Positions 59,733 to 64,000 of a stretch of 64,000 bases of DNA are shown here, in pieces; the first letter of the stretch is position 1; each line of letters opens with the position of its first letter. The position numbers were made by a program, and so were the translations under genes. The notes under the pieces are model-generated. The model had not been told where the DNA came from, made no database searches, and was given only the letters and a program-made list of their open reading frames with translations. Source of the stretch: Acidiferrum sp963764675 (GTDB lineage: Bacteria; Acidobacteriota; Terriglobia; Acidiferrales; UBA7541); assembly GCA_963764675.1 (NCBI GenBank), contig CAVXTQ010000005.1, positions 496,001-560,000 of the forward strand, given 5' to 3'.

Positions 59733-60014
59733 ATGACCACGACTAGAAAGAAGAAGCCGCGCTTGCGTCGCGCAACAAACAAGCCAGAGCACGAAAAGCT
59801 CACTTGGCCGGGCCTGAAGGCCAAAGACTACTTCACCCGGTTAGTAACCCGAGCGGTGAAGGAGGCAAAGGAGACGAGGGAAAAAGAGGCGTGGGCAGAG
59901 AATCAAATTGCACGAGTCCTGGACTATGTTTCTGCGGAGACTGCGATGAGGCTTCTTCTCCAGAAGGTGCGTGGTCGGGGAAGGCAAATCCCTCCGCAAG
60001 TGGACGACGCTTGA
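59733..60014 (+). CDS. Small basic protein of unknown function
   Basis: 93 residues from MTTTRKKKPRLRRATNK. It is highly charged and helical (DYFTRLVTRAVKEAKETREKEAWAENQIARVLDYVSAETAMRLLLQK), with a basic N-terminus. A longer frame starts at 59598 but overlaps the divergent HTH gene, so the ATG after the palindrome is preferred. It may be controlled from the same 17-bp palindrome. I do not recognise the family. Confidence 0.55.
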   Translation: MTTTRKKKPRLRRATNKPEHEKLTWPGLKAKDYFTRLVTRAVKEAKETREKEAWAENQIARVLDYVSAETAMRLLLQKVRGRGRQIPPQVDDA

Positions 60015-60018
60015 ATTT

Positions 60019-60056
60019 GGGTGCCGCACCCTTGCGGGTTTCAAGCGTGCGGTTTT
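60019..60056 (+). repeat. REP-like palindrome, copy 5
   Basis: GGGTGCCGCACCCTTGCGGG, then TTTCAAGCGTGCGGTTTT, with one or two changes in the right arm relative to copy 4. It begins 5 bases after the stop of the preceding gene. Confidence 0.75.
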
Positions 60057-60088
60057 CGACTGTGTTTTTTCTCGTTTGTCATGTGCGT

Positions 60089-60322
60089 TCAGCGCGTACG
60101 GCGGAGTGGGCCCTTCGCCGCGTGAATCAAGTTGCGCAAGGCCGTATTGACCGACTGCTCGTCGGGGAAATGCTTAGCGACATCCGGCGACAGAAGTACG
60201 AGATTCGTCCCAGCTCGATAGCGCGCCACATATTTACCGCGCACGCCGCCTGCCAGTTTTGACAGGTCGTACTCTCGGCGTAGCTCCTCGCGCCGTCCTC
60301 GTTTCTCAGTCTTTTTCTTCAT
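60089..60322 (-). CDS. Small antitoxin-like protein
   Basis: 77 residues: YDLSKLAGGVRGKYVARYRAGTNLVLLSPDVAKHFPDEQSVNTALRNLIHAA. The pattern (YD-x-S-K-L..GVRGKY..RY..GTN.VLL.PDVA..FP....VN.AL..L) is a widely distributed small family usually seen alone or beside toxins, from memory. No toxin frame is adjacent here. It may be an orphan antitoxin. Confidence 0.7.
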   Translation of the reverse strand: MKKKTEKRGRREELRREYDLSKLAGGVRGKYVARYRAGTNLVLLSPDVAKHFPDEQSVNTALRNLIHAAKGPLRRTR

Positions 60323-61135
60323 AGTGTTCTCGTTCGCGCTACGTCATCTTACAAGCGCTAACGACCCTTATCTTCTCATCAGTGGACGCGCCCTGCTCGC
60401 TCTTTACTCGCCCGCGAGGTGGGGCATTCCCCGCTTGACCTTGTCCCGTCGGCGCCGTTAATGCTTCCGGCCGCCTTCCAACCCCGAATTCTCCCCGTTC
60501 CCTGCATAACACTTAACCAATTGATAGTTCTCTGCTATTCTCTCCCGTGTATGCCGAATCCGATCCTCGCCTGTTTACCCTGACTCGCGAAGGGCCTACC
60601 TCGCGCCGCGTTCCCGGCGCATGTTCGACGCTTGACTATGTACCTCCCCGGACCATTACTTCCTTACTTCGCTACCTCATTACTTCGTCCTCCGCACCAT
60701 CCGCCCACACAGGAGCGTCTGCAACCCTTTTATTTTCATGGGGATCCTTCACAGTTCCCATCACACCCCCGGGGGTACCCCAAAAGCGAATGCTGGGCGA
60801 AAACCCGTCCCGCTCCTCACTCGTCCCCGGTCCGGGCAGCAGCCGGACCACTCGCCACTCGCCACTCGCCACTTCCCCTTATCTCCTTCAGAATCACATC
60901 CTTGCGCCATGGCCAGAGCTAAAGCACATGGAATCAAATCCTTACACAAAAACACTGGGGTGGGGGTGGGCGCTACTCACTACTCGCTACCCACTCCTCA
61001 CTGCTCCGAGGTCTTTCGTCCCATTGCACCGCCGGGCACATGGTGCAAGAATCAGGGGCAGCGCGGAAACAGTTCCGCTCCTCCCGGTGTCTAAGCCAGT
61101 AGAGCAGCACACCGGGCTTCGTCGAGGCGGCTAGG
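60323..61135. other. Gene-less stretch with simple ACTCGCC/ACTC repeats
   Basis: About 810 bases with no supportable gene. A tandem ACTCGCC run (three units) lies at about 60852-60870, and CTACTCACTACTCGCTACCC-type short repeats near 60970-61010; similar ones occur near 56262-56298. The promoter of the sigma-factor gene is presumably at the right edge. Confidence 0.5.
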
Positions 61136-62074
61136 ATGTCGAACCCGGTTTCGGATGGATCGGATTCACGACCCGTTGGTTCCATGTCGTCAGGGTCGCG
61201 CCCGAATTTGCGGTTGAGAATGATTGGTCAAGAAGGCTCGAATTTCGCAGGCGAGCCGGAAAGGCCGACGGTGTCGGACTGGGCCAACGCCCTCTCGTGG
61301 GGCCGCGATGAAGCCGAACTGGTCAGCGAGCTTCAGGCCGGATCGGAAACCGCCTTCGACTGGCTGGTCACGCACTACCACGGCCCGGTCTACAACCTGA
61401 TCCTGAGCATGCTCGGCGATACCTCGGACGCTGCCGACGGCACCCAGGAAGTTTTTCTGAAAGCGTTTCGCGGCATTCGCAGTTTTCGGCAAGGCAGTTC
61501 TTTGAAAACCTGGCTCTATCGCATCGCCCTCCGCGAAGCGCTCAATCACAAGCGCTGGTTCAAGCGCCATCTGCAAAAAAATGTTTCCATCGACGCGGAA
61601 CCCGAAGAAGGGCACTGCGCCATCGAGATTGAAGACCTGGGAGCCACGCCGTTCGAGCAGTTTGCCGCGCACGAAATTCAAGCTGCCGTACAAGACGCGC
61701 TCCAGCACATTCCCGAAGTATTTCGCGGCGCCGTGATCTTGCGCGATCTGGAAGGCTTGAGTTACGAGGAAGTCGCCGAAGTGCTGGACTGCAGCGTCGG
61801 CACGGTGAAGTCACGCATCCTGCGTGGGCGTCGCGCGTTGAAAGATCTCTTGGAGCCGCTGCTCGTCGATCGCTCCGCGATCGCACATGAAAACGATCGT
61901 TCTGCAATCGCGTGGGAAGAAAATCATCTGGCGCAGCACGACGCTGCGTCTCACTCGGGCGCCAGCATGATGCCGCGCCCGGCTTTCGCACCGTCTTTTG
62001 GGCCGCACGCCTCTACTGTCTCGGCGCGCAGCAAGTTCTCGCGGGGAAGTTCCGCGAGTGAGGACCTCCCATGA
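61136..62074 (+). CDS. ECF-type RNA polymerase sigma factor
   Basis: 312 residues. Sigma region 2 is FDWLVTHYHGPVYNLILSMLGDTSDAADGTQEVFLKAFRGIRSFRQGSSLKTWLYRIALREALNHKR; region 4 is LQHIPEVFRGAVILRDLEGLSYEEVAEVLDCSVGTVKSRILRGRRALKDLL. The N-terminal ~70 and C-terminal ~85 residues are extra and polar, unusual for ECF factors (~190 residues). The ATG at 61136 has GAGG upstream; ATG 61220 is also possible. The next gene, its anti-sigma factor, overlaps by ATGA. Confidence 0.93.
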   Translation: MSNPVSDGSDSRPVGSMSSGSRPNLRLRMIGQEGSNFAGEPERPTVSDWANALSWGRDEAELVSELQAGSETAFDWLVTHYHGPVYNLILSMLGDTSDAADGTQEVFLKAFRGIRSFRQGSSLKTWLYRIALREALNHKRWFKRHLQKNVSIDAEPEEGHCAIEIEDLGATPFEQFAAHEIQAAVQDALQHIPEVFRGAVILRDLEGLSYEEVAEVLDCSVGTVKSRILRGRRALKDLLEPLLVDRSAIAHENDRSAIAWEENHLAQHDAASHSGASMMPRPAFAPSFGPHASTVSARSKFSRGSSASEDLP

Positions 62075-62793
62075 AGTGCACCACGGTTCGTACCAAGTTG
62101 GCCGGCTATCTTGACGACGCCATCAGCGGCGCCGCCCAGGTTCATGAGCGCGTGCATGTTCGCGAGCATTTGGAAAGTTGTGCGTCTTGCCGCGAAGAAC
62201 TCCAGCAATTCCGCAAACTTGGCGTTCTGTTGTCGCGCGTTCCGCGAACTCTTCCGCCTGCGGATCTGGCAGTGCGCATTCGCGTAGCCGCCGCGCAGTC
62301 CACCGCAACACAGGATTTCCGCAGCCGCGTGCACAGGCTGCGCGACCGCGCCGAAGTGAAGCTCGAAAACGTTTTTCGCCCACTCACTCTTCCGGCTACG
62401 GGCGGATTCGCCTCCGCCATCCTGGTCTTCGTCGTGGTGCTGCAGCTCATCGTGCCAGGCATCACCGTGCGTGCCGTCCAGAACGACGTGCCCATCAACA
62501 TCTTGCGGCCCGCCGAACTCATCACGCTTTCGGACTATCCCCAGGCCTGGGCTCCGGAGCAGCACGACTCTGAACTCGCGCTTCCCCACGGTTTGCTCCT
62601 CGATGTCACCGTGGACCAGCACGGACAAATGGCTGGCTACCAAATTCTCTCCGGTCCAAGAAGCGTGGATTTGCGTCATCAGCTCGATCAAATGCTGCTC
62701 TTCTCGCGCTTCCGTCCGATGCTGAGCTTCGGCCGGCCTACCGCCGGTGGCCACGTAATCCTCAGCTTCAGCGCCGTCCGCGTCCGCGGCTAG
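62071..62793 (+). CDS. Membrane zinc-finger anti-sigma factor with C-terminal TonB-C-like domain
   Basis: 240 residues. The N-terminal zinc-binding anti-sigma domain shows HVREHLESCASCREEL (H-x3-C-x2-C). One TM helix (FASAILVFVVVLQLIVPGI, ~110-130) follows. The outer ~110 residues end in a TonB_C-like sandwich (LLLDVTVDQHGQMAGYQILSGPRS...LLFSRFRPML...GGHVILSFS). It should hold the upstream sigma factor at the membrane until a signal releases it. Overlapping start (ATGA). Confidence 0.88.
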   Translation: MKCTTVRTKLAGYLDDAISGAAQVHERVHVREHLESCASCREELQQFRKLGVLLSRVPRTLPPADLAVRIRVAAAQSTATQDFRSRVHRLRDRAEVKLENVFRPLTLPATGGFASAILVFVVVLQLIVPGITVRAVQNDVPINILRPAELITLSDYPQAWAPEQHDSELALPHGLLLDVTVDQHGQMAGYQILSGPRSVDLRHQLDQMLLFSRFRPMLSFGRPTAGGHVILSFSAVRVRG

Positions 62794-62910
62794 CCCTTTT
62801 TTCCAAAATTCATACTGTCCGAAGGTCCAGCTTCTTCTCAGCGCACGCCTGTACCTCGCGCATCGATCGGCTCTTCCTCCCGCACGGTCTAATGGTTGCA
62901 GGGGATTTCT

Positions 62911-63744
62911 ATGCCGCTCGCAACAAGAGTTTCGAATACGTCGCGCGATCTTCGCGCCGTGCGAATGTTCACGGTGTTGCTATTCGTCGCCGTCTTGTTT
63001 GTGTCACCACTCGTAGTGGTTGGCGCGCAGCAGCCCACAGCGTACGCGGAGCGCACGCTGTTCGACGCCGCAAATCGCGAGCGCGTCGCGCAGGGCTTGC
63101 AGCCGCTGCGCTGGGACGATGCTCTGGCCAACGCCGCGCGCGACCACGCTGTTCGCATGGCGCAGCGCAATACGCTGTCGCATCAATTTCCCGGAGAGCT
63201 GCCGCTGCAGGATCGCGCCCGCATTGCCGGCGCCCGCTACACGGTGATCGCAGAGAACGTCGCCGAAGGTCCGTCGCCGGATGTGATCCATTCGAGCTGG
63301 ATGCATTCGCCACCGCACCGCGCGAATCTGCTGGCACCGGAACTTACGGCATTGGGAGTTGCGGTGGCTGTGGTCACCGACAAACGCACAGGGGCCGCGA
63401 CACTGTTTGCGGTGCAAGACTTCTCGCAATCCGTTGCAAGCTTGAGTTTCGAACAACAGGAGCAGCAAGTGAGTTCGCTACTGGCCGCACGCGGGCTGAC
63501 AGTAAGCGATACGCGGGTTAGCGGTGCGACCGATGCACGCAAAACGTGCGAAATGGATCGTGGCTGGACAGGCAGCCGGCCGAGTCTAGTGGTGCGCTTC
63601 GAAGCAGGCGATTTGAGCCGCCTGCCGGACGATCTCGAGCAGAAGGTTCGAGGCGGGCAGTACCGCTCGGCGGCGGTAGGAGCTTGCCCCGCCGGCAGCG
63701 ATGGCGGATTCGCGCGGTTTCGAATCGCGGTTTTACTCTTCTGA
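62911..63744 (+). CDS. Secreted CAP-domain (SCP/PR-1-like) protein
   Basis: About 277 residues from MPLATRVSNT; a TTG five codons upstream is the alternative. The hydrophobic MFTVLLFVAVLFVSPLVVVGAQ is the signal peptide. The CAP domain follows: LFDAANRERVAQGLQPLRWDDALANAARDHAVRMAQRNTLSHQFPG, YTVIAENVAEG, and IHSSWMHSPPHRANLL with the His pair of the usual CAP cavity. The C-terminal ~110 residues have two Cys (TCEMD, GACPAG) and are not recognised. Likely extracellular or periplasmic; the role is unknown. It begins 117 bases after the anti-sigma gene. Confidence 0.88.
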   Translation: MPLATRVSNTSRDLRAVRMFTVLLFVAVLFVSPLVVVGAQQPTAYAERTLFDAANRERVAQGLQPLRWDDALANAARDHAVRMAQRNTLSHQFPGELPLQDRARIAGARYTVIAENVAEGPSPDVIHSSWMHSPPHRANLLAPELTALGVAVAVVTDKRTGAATLFAVQDFSQSVASLSFEQQEQQVSSLLAARGLTVSDTRVSGATDARKTCEMDRGWTGSRPSLVVRFEAGDLSRLPDDLEQKVRGGQYRSAAVGACPAGSDGGFARFRIAVLLF

Positions 63745-63796
63745 CGGCGTTGTTCCTTCGATGTGAGTGTCCACGACCAAGCGGCATCCGGGATTC

Positions 63797-64000
63797 TCAC
63801 AAATCAAGAAATGTTCCGTGCTCGAAAACCTCCTCGCTGAAAGGATCGTGCGCGACGCTGGAGTTTTCGTTTTGCCGCGCGACATCTTGTAAAGCGGCCT
63901 TCAGCGACTCCAATGCAGTGCTGATGCGGTCAAGCTCGCAATCGCGGAAGTCGAGACGTAACACAAAATGCATCACATTAAAAAGCGCATTGCGAGCATT
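63797..64000 (-). CDS. 3' part of a minus-strand gene running off the window end, unknown
   Basis: The minus-strand frame is open from the window edge to TGA at 63797-63799 (67 residues visible): MHFVLRLDFRDCELDRISTALESLKAALQDVARQNENSSVAHDPFSEEVFEHGTFLDL. It is helical and charged, with no recognisable motif. It converges on the CAP gene, whose stop is 52 bases away. The 5' end lies outside the window. Confidence 0.55.
   Translation of the reverse strand, partial: NARNALFNVMHFVLRLDFRDCELDRISTALESLKAALQDVARQNENSSVAHDPFSEEVFEHGTFLDL

Noticed and set aside
60547..61134. A 195-codon frame before the sigma-factor gene.
   Set aside because: Ser/Thr/Pro/Arg-rich and built over simple ACTC/ACTCGCC repeats; no coding signature.

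Overview
The window looks like a chromosomal segment of an Acidobacteriota bacterium (inference, no database search). The signs are two large TonB-dependent receptors with an N-terminal carboxypeptidase-regulatory-like domain, two Ser/Thr kinases fused to TPR regions, a wHTH regulator fused to a TolB/PD40-like propeller, many secreted proteins of unknown function, and repeated GC-rich palindromes between genes. I count about 55 protein genes or gene remnants, one tRNA, one tmRNA, one IS3-family element and several decayed genes. Layout: 1-8 kb holds two Oar-like receptors flanking an overlapping three-gene unit (secreted Ig-like protein, MarR regulator, secreted proteasome-like Ntn-hydrolase). 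8-10.7 kb is a minus-strand metal unit: a frameshifted CsoR/FrmR-type repressor behind a palindromic operator, an unusual P1B-type ATPase and a thioredoxin-like 2Fe-2S ferredoxin. 11.07-11.42 kb is tmRNA (tag ANNNLALAA). 12-20.6 kb carries an acidobacterial protein of unknown function, a twice-frameshifted soluble lytic transglycosylase, an aminotransferase, a secreted MetX-like hydrolase, a TonB-C protein and a beta-CASP RNase-like protein. 20.70-29.42 kb is bounded by a 30-bp imperfect direct repeat made of the 3' end of tRNA-Ala(GGC). The intact tRNA lies at the right end, the geometry expected of a decayed integrative island. Inside are an IS3 element sitting in another gene, a GT4 glycosyltransferase paired with an amylo-alpha-1,6-glucosidase, an XRE regulator and a dead XRE paralogue. 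29.6-34 kb has a retropepsin-like protease, then a run of small basic or membrane proteins (YtxH, lmo0937-like) and two paralogous small proteins. 34-57.4 kb is housekeeping, signalling and periplasmic oxidation: an orphan histidine kinase, a TPR kinase plus NTF2-like protein, a MetE-C-like protein, KorAB, a GMC oxidoreductase with its subunit 3, a PQQ-type dehydrogenase/cytochrome c, a second TPR kinase, a bilobal aspartic protease, the wHTH-propeller regulator and a GH18 enzyme. 57.4-61.1 kb is an accessory patch with REP-like repeats, VapBC, an HTH-HNH gene pair with its own palindrome, and an antitoxin-like gene. 61.1-64 kb has an ECF sigma/anti-sigma pair, a CAP protein and a gene running off the end. 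The most interesting candidates are the secreted Ntn-hydrolase, whose predicted signal-peptidase site would expose a catalytic Thr, the tRNA-Ala-bounded island, the HTH-HNH module with its 17-bp palindrome, and a strand that carries a 13-nt complement of the 16S rRNA 3' end followed by a strong terminator. Several decayed genes (csoR-like, slt, an XRE paralogue, a ferredoxin fragment) show active turnover, although single-base frameshifts could also be assembly errors.
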